Positions 45,260 to 57,564 of a stretch of 64,000 nt of DNA are shown piece after piece; the stretch's first letter is position 1; every line of letters begins with the position of its first letter. Origin of the DNA: Ailurus styani (taxonomy: Eukaryota; Chordata; Mammalia; Carnivora; Ailuridae); NCBI GenBank assembly GCA_002007465.1, contig LNAC01000340.1:143232-207231 (forward strand), given 5' to 3'. The notes under the pieces are model-generated. The model ran no database searches, was not told where the DNA came from, and saw nothing but the letters and a program-made list of their open reading frames with translations. Both the position numbers and the translations under genes were made by a program.

Positions 45260-45420
45260 TTGTGTGTGTATATATATATATATGTATATATATATACACA
45301 CACATACACACACACAGATATAAATATATCCTACACATACCTGTGAATGAATATGTGATGGAGTCTGCATGTATATATACATGTAACATATATGTATACA
45401 CACATACATATACTCATTCA
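45260..45420. repeat. Compound TG/TA/CA microsatellite, hairpin-forming
   Basis: TG repeats pass into TA repeats, then CA repeats, within 45260-45316, so the right half is nearly the reverse complement of the left. TATA/CATA words continue to 45420. Confidence 0.95.
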
Positions 45421-45464
45421 CATATTTATTACCGAATCCTTACTTCAACCCTGCAGAATTCATC

Positions 45465-45590
45465 TGCATCTTTCAGAATTTATCTGTATCTTAGCCCAGA
45501 GAGACTAAGAATCTCACCCAGGTCCCAGAGCCAGCAGATGGTAGGACAGACATTGGAGCCAGGCAGGCTGTTGCTGAAGCCCTGCTCTTT
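45465..45590 (-). repeat. MIR-like relic, antisense
   Basis: GAGACTAAGAATCTCACCCA and CAGACATTGGAGCCAGGCAG follow the reversed order. Confidence 0.5.
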
Positions 45591-46144
45591 CCAACCCACC
45601 CCTACCCCACCGCCTATCTGTGCTACCAAAGGTCTTCCACGTTCACTTAGTTGCTATTCAGATGTTGCCTAGTTCACTACTAGATGCCAGGTCCTGGGTT
45701 GGGGGCTGAAGAAACATAAAGTCCCACTCACAGGCCTCAAACTCGAGGCCCTCTTGCAACTGTCCCTCCCGAGAGCTCCCCATTACCCAACCATTTTTTC
45801 TTTCTCACCGCTCAAGTCAATGAGGCCCACTGCCCATGCCACACACACGTCTCCTTATTGCTTTCTTGCCTGCACACATGGTGTGTCCTCACCTCAGATT
45901 CTCTCCCTGTATCCTGCTTTCTTTCAAGTCCTCCTGCAGACATGAGTCCCATTAAGCAGCTTCTGGCTTAGAGAATCCCAGGAGGTCAGTGCTCAGCAAG
46001 AGCACTGGGGCCAGCTGCTAACCTTCCTAAGATCAGAAGAGTTAACTAATTGGAAGGGGTCCCCGATGTATTGAGGAGCAGAATCCGTGTATTCCTCTAA
46101 GGTCATTTAGCAAGTCTCTCTATGGATACCTTTAGACTTGCGTA

Positions 46145-46378
46145 GAGCAGTGATTCTCAAATGGGGTGCCTCTGTCCCCCAGAGGGCACCTGGTGAAAGT
46201 CTGGAGACAAGTCTGGGTAGTCACAACTGAGGATGTGCTGCTGGTGTCTGGTAGGTAGACAGATGCTTTTGACAGCCTACAGTGCACAGCACTGCTCCCC
46301 CCCTGCCCCGGGCCAACAAAGAATAATCAGCCCCAAATGTCCACAGTTGAGAAAGGTTGAGGTTGAGAAATCCTGGTG
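46145..46378 (+). repeat. hAT-Charlie element, MER20-like
   Basis: GCAGTGATTCTCAAATGGGG at one end and GAGGTTGAGAAATCCTG at the other, with GTCTGGAGACAAGTCTGGGT and AATAATCAGCCCCAAATGTC inside. The name is from memory. Confidence 0.65.
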
Positions 46379-47994
46379 GAGGGTAATAACATTTTTTTTG
46401 CATCGTCTAGTATAGATCAAGCAGTTCCCATTACAGGATTCTGTAAGCGTGACCATAAAATGGTGCCTTCAGAAATGAATCGTGAAATGACAATTCAGAT
46501 GACGACAGGCCTAACATGGATACCAGCCCCCAGCCCCCCCCCCAACAGGCTTTCCCGAAAAGCCAAATTCCCTTTCGTAGGCTTCCAGGGCCCCCGCTGA
46601 TGTGTTTTTCCTTTTCTTTTGGGTAGCAAAAAGATGAACACATTGAGACTGTTTTGTGCTGAAGTAAGTCACACCAAGATCTCTGTGCATCTTTCTAAGA
46701 AAAAAAAATTGTATTATTGCAGCAAATGGGACATATAATGGTACAAAGTTCCTAGGAGAAATCTTTGTCCAAAAATTGTGTCTCATTGCTGTGTAATGCT
46801 GCTACCAAATACAGAGAAGGGCCGGCTCATTAACCTGCCTCGGATAAGGTAAAGAAATGTGATTCCACGTCCTCCTCCCAGCCCATCTTTTCTGCCTTGT
46901 GAGAAATCCCAAAGGGCCTGGAACCTTCCTCCTCCTCAGAAGTGGTTGGCCAGTTAGAGGCAAAACCCACTGTGTTTGCCTCCCCACAAAATAGACATTC
47001 CGGGTCGTTCAAATATGTGAAAAAAGATCTCTCTCAAACGCAAGGGCTACAAACACCCAGGAGAATGAAACTAGTGTTCATTTCTAAACGTGCTTGCATG
47101 TTCTTTTGAGTAGAAACTAATGAGGATTCATCACCCATCCCTTGTTTTGGCATCATGGCTTATTTTAAAAGAGTCGAAAATGAGGCCTATCCTTTAGAGA
47201 AAAGAGTCACCCCTAATTTTGGCAAGCCCTTAATGTATCCCTTTTTGGCAGAGGCTGGTTATTGTCCTCCAGAGAGTCCTGCATCTCCTTCATGTATTGT
47301 TGTCGGACCTGAATTTTTAGCGGGGCACATGGCTGTCCCGAGAAAGATGACAATCCCCTGGTTTCCCTAGCAATTAGAGGTGGCCACATGACTAAGTGTT
47401 GATCAACAGGAAGGAAGGGAAGTGATGTGTGCAATCTCTGGGGTCTGCTGAATCCTTCTCCTTCCCCCTTCCCACTAAAGCGAGGAAGTCCTGGTGGGTG
47501 GGCTCGGCCATATCAGGCCATGCAAAGGAAGGTCTCACCTATGGGAGGGCAGAGCAACAAGAGGGAAGGTGCCTGGGCCCCTGGCGTGGTGTTGCCCTAA
47601 TAGCCCCAGACTGATCATGCCTGGACTGTTATGCGGGAGAATTTCAAACTCCTGTCTTATCCAAACCACAGGTATTTTGCAGGTCTGTTAGAGCTAATTA
47701 ATCTGCATCCTCATGAATCCATTCCACAAATGGGTTTTTAAATGAAAATCAATTCAGGGAAGCACACAGGAAGTGCCGCATACATACCAGCTACTAGGTT
47801 AGGTGCTGGACAGTCAAAGAGGAAAGTACACACACCATCCTCCAAGGAATCTAGAAAGAACGAGGGGTCTCCTATATAATAATTTTCACAAATACATGCA
47901 CCAGTTGCTGTGGTATAAGGGCAAAGCTCGAGTGTGACAATTCAACACTCCCAGTGACACTGGTCCCATAAGATGCTCTACGATGGGGGCACAA

Positions 47995-48210
47995 ATGTTT
48001 TCTGCAAAAAGCTGACTAGTATATATTTTAGGCTTTGTGGGCCATACGGTCTCTGTCATAACTACTCAACTCTGCCACTATGCGAAAGCAAAGTGTGAAA
48101 GCAGCCATGCACTGTAATACGCAAATGGGTGTGGCTGGTGGTCCAGGCAATTTCATTTATAAAAACAGGAGGCAGACAGCTCTAGATTGCCAACCCTTGT
48201 TGTCCGGTAA
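47995..48210 (+). repeat. hAT-like non-autonomous DNA transposon
   Basis: TTTTAGGCTTTGTGGGCCAT, CTCTGTCATAACTACTCAAC and GAAAGCAGCCATGCACTGTA are a clear copy of the same family as 43895, in the same orientation. Confidence 0.7.
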
Positions 48211-48419
48211 AGAATTTAAATAGGATAAACTTCTTTTTGGGACTTACAAGAAGCACAGGATGTTAAAAGCACTGTGGGTTTTTAAAAAACCTATTTGATT
48301 TTTATTTAGGCCAGTGTTCCCCAAATTTATTGGGCTACTTGGCACTTTAAAAAAAATAATGCTTATTAACATCCCAGAACTGGCCTTCTAAATATGCTGT
48401 TGCAAACACTGGTTAAGTA

Positions 48420-49040
48420 ACTCTTATTATTAATAAATTAATTTAGGGCACACCCACAATAAAAAGGTAATACAGTGACCACCTATATGCTCACCACCCA
48501 ACTCAGCGGAAAAAATAAAGCACTGTAAGTCCTACATTCCCCTCCTGATTTGATCATGTCATCTACCTTCCTGAGCTCACCGTCTCTCCTCAGTTTGACA
48601 TTTATCATCCTTATGCATGATTCATACATTTTACTACTTTTACTCAATTCCTGATCATATACAAACTGTTTTGCATGTTGGTAAACTTTATGTAAATGTC
48701 AGCACACTACAGAAAATCCTATCTCGATTTGTTTTTTTTGTTTTTTTTAAACACAATATTACATTTCTGGGATTTGGCTGTGTAATAAAAGGTAGATCTG
48801 GTTCATTTATTTTCCTTGCTATTTGGTATTCTATTGAACAAACATTTATTCATTCCTTGTCTTGTAGACAGCTTGTTTCTTTTCCTTTTTCTTTATTTTG
48901 CTATTATAAGTACAAACCAAACTTCTTTGTATATGCCTCCTTATTTCCATATGGAGGAGTCTCTCTGGGGTATAGATCTAAGAGTGGAATAATGTGTTTT
49001 CAAGTTTACTTGAAAGTGGATTCAGAGTGCTCAATGGTGG
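48420..49040 (-). repeat. Old LINE relic, antisense
   Basis: AT-rich segment with GGAACATTTATTCATT-like words, TTTGCTATTATAAGTACAAA and TCTCTGGGGTATAGATCTAA, resembling reversed L1 3' sequence. The exact family is unclear. Confidence 0.5.
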
Positions 49041-49057
49041 TACAGAGGCAGTCTCAC

Positions 49058-50353
49058 AGCTATGTATAAAAGAATGAAACTCGACCATTCCCTTACCCCA
49101 TACACAAAGATAAACTCAAAATGGATGAAAGACCTCAATGTGGGACAGGAATCCATCAAAATCCTAGGGAGAACATTGGCAGTAACCTCTCTGACATCAG
49201 GCACAGCAACTTCTTTTAAGACACGTCTCCAAAGGCAAGGGAAACAAGAGCAAAAATGAACTTTTGGGACTTCATCAAGATAAAAGCTTTTGCACAGCAA
49301 AGGAAACAGTCAACAAAACGAAGAGGTAACCCATGGAACAGGAGAAGATATTCGCAAATAACACTACAGACAAAGGGCTGATTTCTAAGATCTATAAAGA
49401 ACTTCTCAAACTCAACACCCAAAAACAGATAATCAGGTTGAAAAATGGGCAGAAGACATGAACAGACACTTCTCCAATGAAGACATACAAATGGCTAGCA
49501 GACACATGAAAAAATGTTCATCACCATTAGCCAACAGGGAAATTCAAATCAAAACCACAATGAGATACCAACTTATACCAGTTAGAATGGCAAAAATTAA
49601 GAAGGCAAGAAACAACAAATGTTGGAGAGGATGTGGAGAAAGGGGACCCCTCTTACACTATTGATGGGAATGCAAGTTGGTGCAGCCACTTTGGAAAACA
49701 GTCTGGAGATTACTCAAAAAATTAAAATAGAGCTACCCTATGACCCAGCAATTGCACTACCGGGTATTTACCCCAAAGATACAGATGTAGTGAAAAGAAG
49801 GGCCATATGCACCTCAATGTTCATAGCAGCAATGGCCATAATTGCCAAACTATGGAAAGAGCCAAGATGCCTTTCAACAGATGAATGGATAAAGAAGATG
49901 TGGTCCATATATACAATGGAATATTATGCAGCCATCAGAAAGGATGAATACCCAACTTTTGCATCAACGTGGATGGGACTGGAGGAGATTATGCTGAGCG
50001 AAATAAGTCAAGCAGAGAAAGTCGATTATCATGTGGTTTCACTTGCTAGTGGAACATAAGGAATAACACGAAGGACATTAGGAGAAGGAAAGGAAAAGTG
50101 AACTGTGGGAAATCAGAGGGGGAGATGAACCATGAGAGACTGTGGACTCCAAGAAACAAACTGAGGGTTTTGGAGGGGAGGGAGGTGGGGGGATGGGTAA
50201 GCCTGGTGGTGGGTATTAAGTAGGGCACGTATTGCATGGAGCACTGGGTGTTATATGTAAACAATGAATCATGGAACACTGCATCAAAAACTAATGATGT
50301 ACTGTATGGTGGCTAACATAACACGCACACACAAAAAAAAAACCCCACAAAAA
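49058..50353 (+). repeat. Carnivore L1, 5'-truncated, with target-site duplication
   Basis: About 1.3 kb of the L1 3' end: the carboxy-terminal part of ORF2, a 3' untranslated region, and an A-rich tail. Frames 49458-49664 and 49619-50059 read ORF2-like peptides such as AIMAIIAKLWKEPRCL-type sequence (46 bp overlap shows one frameshift). Flanks ACAGAGGCAGTCTCAC (49042) and ACAGAGGTGGTCTCAC (50354) are the duplication with two mismatches. It is truncated and cannot move by itself. Confidence 0.92.
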
Positions 50354-50734
50354 ACAGAGGTGGTCTCACCATTCTACATCTATGCTCAAATTTGGGATCA
50401 TCACGCTGTAACTTTTTGGCTTGATCTGATGAGTGTGAAAGGCATACATGGGTGTGGTTTGGAAAGCATTTCAGGATGTCTCGTGAAGATGGGTCCATAT
50501 TTCTTGGCCATTTGGTAGAATATTTCCATGTTAAGTCTCCATAGGGATCTTTGGCACTGGTCCATGCCGACTCTATTGGGTTGGTACAAGAGGCAGCTGT
50601 GCACCCAAATTTCTAAGAGGAACTAAAGCTGGAGACTGAGCCTTTCAAGACAAATCTATGGGCCTCATTCAAAGTGATCTCCATATTTCCCAATATTGAT
50701 TCTCTGACTGGAGATACTCCTTTGGCAGAGAGAA

Positions 50735-50925
50735 TTGGACTTTGGAATCAGACAGACTTGGTTCAAATCCAAGATGGGACACATTCTACATGTGATGGTG
50801 GGCAGGTTCCTAACCCCCTGGAGCCCCAGTGTTCTTGGTGTGCCAAGGGAAACAAAGCCCCCTGGTATAGTTGAATGGAGTAGAGTGTGAGAAGCACCCA
50901 AGACAGTGTCTGGCCCAGGCAGGTT
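50735..50925 (+). repeat. MIR
   Basis: TTTGGAATCAGACAGACTTG and GTTCAAATCCAAGATGGGAC are the MIR 5' half. CACCCAAGACAGTGTCTGGC is the 3' part. Confidence 0.65.
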
Positions 50926-52900
50926 CTCCATCGTTAGTTCCCTTTATCATCTGTTAAGATACAGGAACGGTCACAAGCTGAAGCGACACATATTTCTTTC
51001 CATTTTTGTGTGCCTCCGTTTCCCCCACAGGTAAATGTCTCATTCCCATCTGCCCATCTAACATCAGGCCACAAGGTGGAATAATCTTCAGGGCTAGAAG
51101 GCCTTTGGAGATCATCGAGTCTGGGGGTTCTTAACATCTCATAGAGCAATTCAGTCAACTGATGAAAGGGCAGTTCATTCTGGAAAAATGGCACGTACAC
51201 ACGGCATTTCATGAAGACTATGGACATGCTGAAGGAGCAGACTCACTCCTTCTCTGTTACCTGAAGCCCCTTTGTTGCCATGGATTTGTACTAAGTACTT
51301 TGTACCTAGGTACTCGTAATAGGTACTAGTTGCCTGACTAATTGCAAAGGAAAGATACTGTTCCTGTGTAAATAACATTTTAAACTAGAGTTTGAAAGAT
51401 TTGGTGTCAGGTAAGTAAATAAGCACCCTCGGCAGAAATTTAACAAACTCAAGGGGAGCCTCCACCGCCGCAAAAAAAACATGTAAAAAAAAAAAAAAGA
51501 GGAAAGTCCCTGTTCCCTGGAAGCTAAATCCCATATGGCAAACTACACGCCCTCATACTGCCAGCTTGGATCAGAAGCTCCAGTTTGGAAGCGAGCCCCA
51601 AATGCCGTTGAAGATGTAGTTCTCCGTGTTGTTGCGAGCATCCAATGTGTTTCTGTTTTGCTTGTAACACTCTGGAAGCTCAGAACAAATTCCAAGTGTT
51701 AGCAAACTGTCACTTGCAATATGGTTTCCGCCCACGCCGAGGTGTGGAGAGCACTGCTGCAGACGGTGCGGTTCCTTCCGGACACATCTTCCGTGCCGGA
51801 GCCGCAGCCTGGGGTTCTGGTGGCCCCTCTCCACCTGGCTTCCCTTGGTGCACGCGACCTCACCTTCTTCGGGCTCTTCTCCCATGACCTAGGGCCCTTC
51901 TCCCTTCCTACCATGGCGATTCCTCTCCATCAGTTCCTTCCCTGGGGCACTCTCACCTGCCCCCGAGATGTCGGTGGGCGCCCATCTGCCAGTGTCTGCC
52001 CCAAAGGCCTCCATAGTTGAGACCCCTCTTCGAGACACCTGACTCTCACTTGTCTACCCACATCTCCATGATGGAGCCTCTTTGCATCTGCCTTAGTCCA
52101 GGAAAAGTCTTAGTCTGTTTACTTATAATAACAACATACCTAGTAACTCCACTCCCTTCCCTCCTTCCCTTCCCTTCTACGAATACCTACTAGACCCAAC
52201 TATGTGCCAGGCTCTGTGGCAGGTCCCAGAATTCAGGTGTATCTGATTTTTGCCCCAGCTCCAACAAGATAAATAAGCCAGTTGTCTAAGTCCATGCTGC
52301 ATGACACTTTCTTCTGGAACATTCTCTGCCCCCTAACCTCTTCCCTAACTTCTTGCTCACCTGGGGCAAGGCCCTGCCAATCAGGAGCCATATGTACCTT
52401 TGTCCACACACACCCTCCTTTCCTCTACTACCTCTTCCCACCAGTGACCCCACTTACGGTCGTAAATGCAGCGGTGACGGGCACTCGATTGCTTTGAGGA
52501 AGTGGGATGCTGGGTACCCTAGCCAGTGGTGGCCTTCAAAACTCCTGCCTGCCACTGGGGTGGGGAGAGGGGCCCCCCAGCCAGCTGGCCAGCTTGTTTC
52601 TCTTCCTGCACGCTGGGGGGGCTGCCTCAGCAGTAGCGGGAGAAGCGTGGAGACTCGCCTGGCCTCAGTCTGGGCTACAAACCGTATCGCCAGTGGGGTA
52701 CCACCACATCTCATCGAGATACTTATTGCCTCTCTCTCTCAGAGGAAGTTGAGGCTATTGTTTTTGGCAACAAGGAGAAGCAGACCTTCTTGGTCCTGAG
52801 TGGTGGAATAATCACTAATATTTAACGTGCATTTACTATGACACAAGTGTGTTACATGGTTTATATGCCACGTGGTGCTGATAAATATATATTATTTTTA

Positions 52901-53679
52901 GTGTTTTTTTTAAAGACTTTATTGACTTATTTTGGAGAGAGAGATGGAGAAAGAGAGAACATAAGCAGGTGAGTGGAGAGGGAGAGGGATAAGCAGACTC
53001 TGCACTAAGCATGGAGCTGGACTCAGGGCTCGATCTCACGACCGTAAGATCATGATCTGAGCTGAAATCAAGAAGAATCGGTCGCTTTGAAAAGAAGGGA
53101 CACATGCACCCCAATGTTCACAGCAGCAATGGCCACAATCGCCAAACTATGGAAAGAGCCGAGATGCTCTTCAGCAGATGAATGGATAAAGAAGATGTGG
53201 TCCATATATACAATGGAATATTACACAGCCATCAGAAAGGATGAATACCCAACTTTTGCATCAACATGGACAGGACCAGAGGAGATATGCTGAGTGAAAC
53301 AAGTCAAGCAGAGAAAGTCAATTATCATATGGTTTCACTTACTTGTGGAACATAGGGAATAGCATGGAGGATGTTAGGAGAAGGAAAGGAAAAGTGAAGG
53401 GGGGGAAATCGGAGGGGGAGATGAGCCATGAGAGACTGTGGACTCCAAGAAATAAACTCAGGGTTTTGCGGGGGGTGGGGGGTGGGTGAGCCTGGTGGTG
53501 GGTATTAAGGAGGGCACGGATTACGTGGAGCACTGGGTGTTGTACATAAACAACGAATCAAATGCATCAAAAACTAATGATGAAAAAAAAACTATTGATG
53601 TATTTTATGGTGACTAACATAACATAATTAAAAAAAAAAAGAGTTGGCCGCTTAACCAGCTAAGCCACTCAGGTGCCCC
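52901..53679 (-). repeat. CAN SINE split by an L1 insertion
   Basis: The SINE occupies 52901-53087 and 53654-53679. Its own duplication is ATAAATATATATTATTTTTA (52881) and ATAAATAGATATTATTTTA (53680). The break falls in the head region at GTCGCTT, and the continuation AACCAGCTAAGCCACTCAGG is on the far side. Confidence 0.93.
53088..53639 (+). repeat. 5'-truncated carnivore L1 nested in the SINE
   Basis: Starts TGAAAAGAAGGGACACATGC and ends in poly(A), collinear with the L1 at 49.8-50.34 kb. The flanks AGAATCGGTCGCTT and AGAGTTGGCCGCTT form a diverged target duplication. Confidence 0.92.
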
Positions 53680-53689
53680 ATAAATAGAT

Positions 53690-53880
53690 ATTATTTTATT
53701 TGATCCTTCCCACAGCCTTATGAGGTGGGCAATTCCCCATTTTGCAGATACAGAAACTGAGGCCCAGAGAGGTGAGTAACTTGCCTAAGGTCACATAGCG
53801 AGTAAGTGGTTGAGTCAGGACTGGAACTCAGGCAGTCAGGCTGCAGAGGCTACCCTCCTGAGCACTGTGCTCTGCTTCCT
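53690..53880 (-). repeat. MIR, antisense, close to consensus
   Basis: CCCATTTTGCAGATACAGAA, GTAACTTGCCTAAGGTCACA and GGAACTCAGGCAGTCAGGCT. Confidence 0.85.
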
Positions 53881-54199
53881 CCCTGTTAGAAGCTCAGGGA
53901 GTGCACCTGACTCCTGGGCAGGCTGGCTCTGGTGAAAAAGCCCTACATGGACTCTCTCATTTGCGTGGACAACCAGCTGGGGTGGCAACTTGCCTTGGGC
54001 ATTTTCACAGCTGAACCCATTCTTACTCATTCCCTATTGTCCTTGCCCTGTATTTGTTGAAAGCATCCCTAGCTACACACCCACCCAAGACAGAAACTCC
54101 AGAGTGACTTTTTGCTGTAAAAATCTGGTGAGGGGAATAGGTACCACATGCTACAAAATCCAACAGTCAAATGAGTTTCCCTCCCCTCTCTGTTCCCCA

Positions 54200-54640
54200 C
54201 GGGATGGGTTGAATTATGTTCCCCATCAATACATTGACATCCTAGCCCCCCACCCCTTACCTGTGAATATCACTTTGGAAATAGGGTTTTTCTGGGTATA
54301 ATCAAGTTAGGATGTGGGTCCCAATCCAATAGGACTGGTTTCCCCATAAGCAGATGAAAATATGGATGGAGATAGAGAGAGAAGGCCACATGACGAGGAG
54401 GCAGCGATTGGGGTGATGCTATCCCAGGCCAAGGAACAGTCAGGGCTTCTAGAAGCCAGAGAGGCAAGGAAGGATCCTCCCCCAGAAGATCTGGAAGGAG
54501 CAGGGCCCTGTCGACACCTTGATTTTGGACTTCTGGCCTCCAGAACTGTGAGACCATCCACGTGTGTTGTTCTAAGCCCTTCTTTCCACGGCAGCCACAG
54601 GAAACCCACACACCAGTTTTCCAATCCCCTCCTCAGGTAC
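54200..54640 (+). repeat. MaLR-type LTR
   Basis: GGGTTGAATTATGTTCCCCA opens the segment. GGTCCCAATCCAATAGGACT, TCGACACCTTGATTTTGGAC and CTCCAGAACTGTGAGACCAT follow in MaLR LTR order. No internal coding region is present. Confidence 0.75.
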
Positions 54641-54764
54641 TGACGCTACCCTGGTTTCCTGTCTCCCCTTCCAGACTAACACGGATGGCAAATACACACG
54701 CATTCGTCCCACAAATGTGACACCTTATACACTATCCTGCACGGTCTTTTTCATTTGGTGACAT

Positions 54765-55010
54765 GCCCATTTAAAAAAAAATTGTAGTAAAGTATACGCA
54801 ACACAGGTGTACCATTTCAAGCATTTTCAAGTGTGTCGTTCCGTAGCATCGAGTACGTTCCCACCGTTGTGCCATGGTCACCACCGCTCATCCCAGGAGC
54901 TCTTTCATCTTCCCAAACTGGAACTCTGTCCCCAGGAAACACTAACACCCCAGCGCCCCTGCCCCTGCTGCCAGGGTCCCCGAGTCCTGCCCCTTCCCCC
55001 TTCACGGTGT
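54765..55010 (-). repeat. Old L1 3' region, antisense
   Basis: AATTGTAGTAAAGTATACGC, CCATTTCAAGCATTTTCAAG and CGTTGTGCCATGGTCACCAC follow the same reversed L1 pattern as 6165-6340. Confidence 0.65.
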
Positions 55011-55151
55011 CTCCGGCCCTCCCCACCTCTCCGTCGGGCACAGCTGCTCTCACCTGGGTTCCTGCAATGGCTTCTGGAGCCCCGGCCCAGCCCCGCTGCC
55101 TCTGCCCATTATCCACACAGCCCCCGGCCCCTCTTTCTCAAATACAAATCT

Positions 55152-55361
55152 GGGGGCGCCTGGGTGGCTCAGTGGGTTAAGCATCTGACTCCTGATTTCG
55201 GCTCAGGCCATGATCTTAGGGTCCTGAGATCAAACCCTGTCTTGGGCTCCACACTCAGCGTGGAGTCTGTTTGAGTTTCTCTCTCTCTCTGCCCCTCCCC
55301 ACAACGCATTCTCTCTTGCTCTCTCTCTAAAATAAATAAATCTTAAAAAAAGAAAAAAATA
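55152..55361 (+). repeat. CAN SINE with target-site duplication
   Basis: GGGGGCGCCTGGGTGGCTCA head and CTAAAATAAATAAATCTTAA tail. The duplication AAATACAAATCT is at 55140-55151 and 55362-55373. Confidence 0.96.
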
Positions 55362-55389
55362 AAATACAAATCTATGTCGTCTCCCGGCT

Positions 55390-55760
55390 TCAGAGTCTGC
55401 CATGGCTCCCACCTCCCGCACACGCAGTCAGAATACCGAGTGAGAGACCCCCACGCGCAGAGCTCAGCCCCACATCGCACGCCTGGTCCAGGGCCTGGCC
55501 CCCAGGAGGCGGCTCAGACCCGTGGTGCTCTGATGGTCTGAATTCCTCATTTCCTCCAACACCGTTCCCACCTGGAGGCGTGTGTGGTTCCCTCTGTGTG
55601 GACGGCCTTCCCTTCCTCTCCTGTCTTCGGCTTCTCAGGCTCAGCACTCTGTTCCTCCTGCAGCGCTCACATCAAAGGCTACCTCCTGCCTCTCTAGCAC
55701 TCCTGGAGCCAGGTCTTGCCTGCCCGATATCAGAAGAGTGACCACATTTTTTGGTAATGA
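55390..55760 (+). repeat. L2-like LINE fragment
   Basis: TGTGTGGACGGCCTTCCCTT, CTCACATCAAAGGCTACCTC and CACTCCTGGAGCCAGG are in L2 tail order, diverged. Confidence 0.45.
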
Positions 55761-56399
55761 CTTGGAGACCTCTCTGTCCTGCCCCGTGCCCCCCCGGGGG
55801 GACACGGTAGGTGCTGGGTACGCGCCTGGCCAGCAGCAGCTCCCGGAGCAGGCTTTGGGGCCTGTCCCCCTTAGGGGAGGACAGCAGAGCCCCACGGTGA
55901 TTCTCCTGGATCAGGAGAGAGCACTTTTCTGTCTTCCAGGAGGTGTTACTGCACGGGCCTCAGTGTGGGGGCGGCGGCGGCCATGCTGGGGTCACCCTGG
56001 GGCCTGCAGCCCGGATTTCACGCCTACTGGAGGTGAGGAGGGGGCTGGCGTTCTGGGGGTCTGTACTTTCAGGCCAGCCCAGCCCAAGAGGCTGCGGGGA
56101 GCTGCAGGAATTTTCCAGAGCTGGTCAAGGACAAGGGCATCGCAAGGAAGAAGACAGACTCTGACTCTGACTCTGTGAGAGGCTGGGGAGCCTTCCAGGG
56201 CCCACGGAGCCATGCCAGGGCCCAGGTGCTCTGCCTCCACAGGTGACCTTCTGCATTGACCCAAACCGGACAAATGACAAAGCCTGTGAACCTCTAAAGG
56301 TGGCCAGGAGAACGGAGAAGGATTAAAAGTAGCAGATTGAGCTCTGGTGTGATTGGTTAAATTCATACTCGACTCCCTTCTGGGGGTCCCCACGCCATG

Positions 56400-56560
56400 A
56401 AGTAGCTGTCACCCCCATCTTTACAGGGAATGAATCTCATCCCATGAGGTGGGTGAAGTGACTTGTCCAAGGTCACCTGTTACAAAGCAGCAGACCCAGA
56501 TAAGAGCATCCAGAGTGGGGTTTGGCACCTAGTAGGTGCTCAATAAACACAGCAAAAGAG
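56400..56560 (-). repeat. MIR-like relic with CAATAAA end
   Basis: GTGAAGTGACTTGTCCAAGG and GCACCTAGTAGGTGCTCAAT. The two parts have different orientation logic, so this may be two fragments. Confidence 0.5.
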
Positions 56561-57564
56561 TGAAGGAAAGAATATAATGATTCTGGTATCCCAGCCTGAT
56601 ACCCCTTGCACCCTACCACTCCCAAACTTACTATTCTGGGACAGCTCAAAGTCTGGTTTGAATTTAAGAAACACTCCTTGCAAAAAAAGTCAGCATTTCT
56701 CAGAGTGAGCTCATAGTTCTGACAACCCCCAAATCCTGTTGCTAGGTGCTGTTTATCAGCTAAGTTAGGATTTGAGAACACACCTTATCACCATTATTTT
56801 AATACAGTTCCACTCCGGAGCAGAAAAACTACCTCTTAGAAATATGGGGAAATAAACAGCATTTAGTCTTTGTATTTCTAAAATGTTTCAAGACCAATCA
56901 TTAATAAGAAAATGTACAAACCCTGACAAGATGTATTATTTGTTCTTTCCTTTTTTCTATCTGCTCCCCCTCCCCCACCTCCCAAAGGAGAGGGAAAAGA
57001 AAAGAAAGAAAAGGCCGAACATCCCAGGTTTAGAATATCTGATACTTTAATTAAGAACCAATGGGTCACCCCTGTCAGCTTCCAAACTGCAGTCGCATCA
57101 AAGGGTGTTCCTTTTGAACAAACCCGATCACCATGGTGAGGCTTTATCATTAGCTGAATAAAGACAAAAGAAGCGCTCCGGCTGCATTTGGCCAAGGTCA
57201 CTCTGAAAATCAATGGCTGCAGTAGCAGCAGACCTGAGAATCCTTGACTCTGGTGGTTCTGTCCCAGCTGGCATCCAGGCTGCCTCTCACCAGGACACCT
57301 CGGCCAGCTGGTAGGTAATTATATGTGCTAATAGTCACGACACTCTAGCCGCCAACACCAAGATCCCAAGTCCCTGAACTGGTTAGAACATCCAAGGATC
57401 CGCGCCTTTCTAGGGCTGTTTATTGAGAGAGGTGAGCTCCCTCCGCTATGCCTGAGCTTAGAAGTAGGAGCCTACCAGGCGACTGGGAAGAAGAATGTCT
57501 GGGGGAGGGGAGGGCGACAAGGAGACTACGTTGTTACCTCCACTCCCCAAGTCCTCTGTTCTAG

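Noticed and set aside
49619..50059. 146-residue open frame as a cellular gene
   Set aside because: It is the carboxy-terminal part of L1 ORF2 in a truncated insertion.
55582..56178. 198-residue open frame on the plus strand
   Set aside because: It lies in L2-like and GC-rich intron sequence, is low in helical or domain character, and has no splice context.
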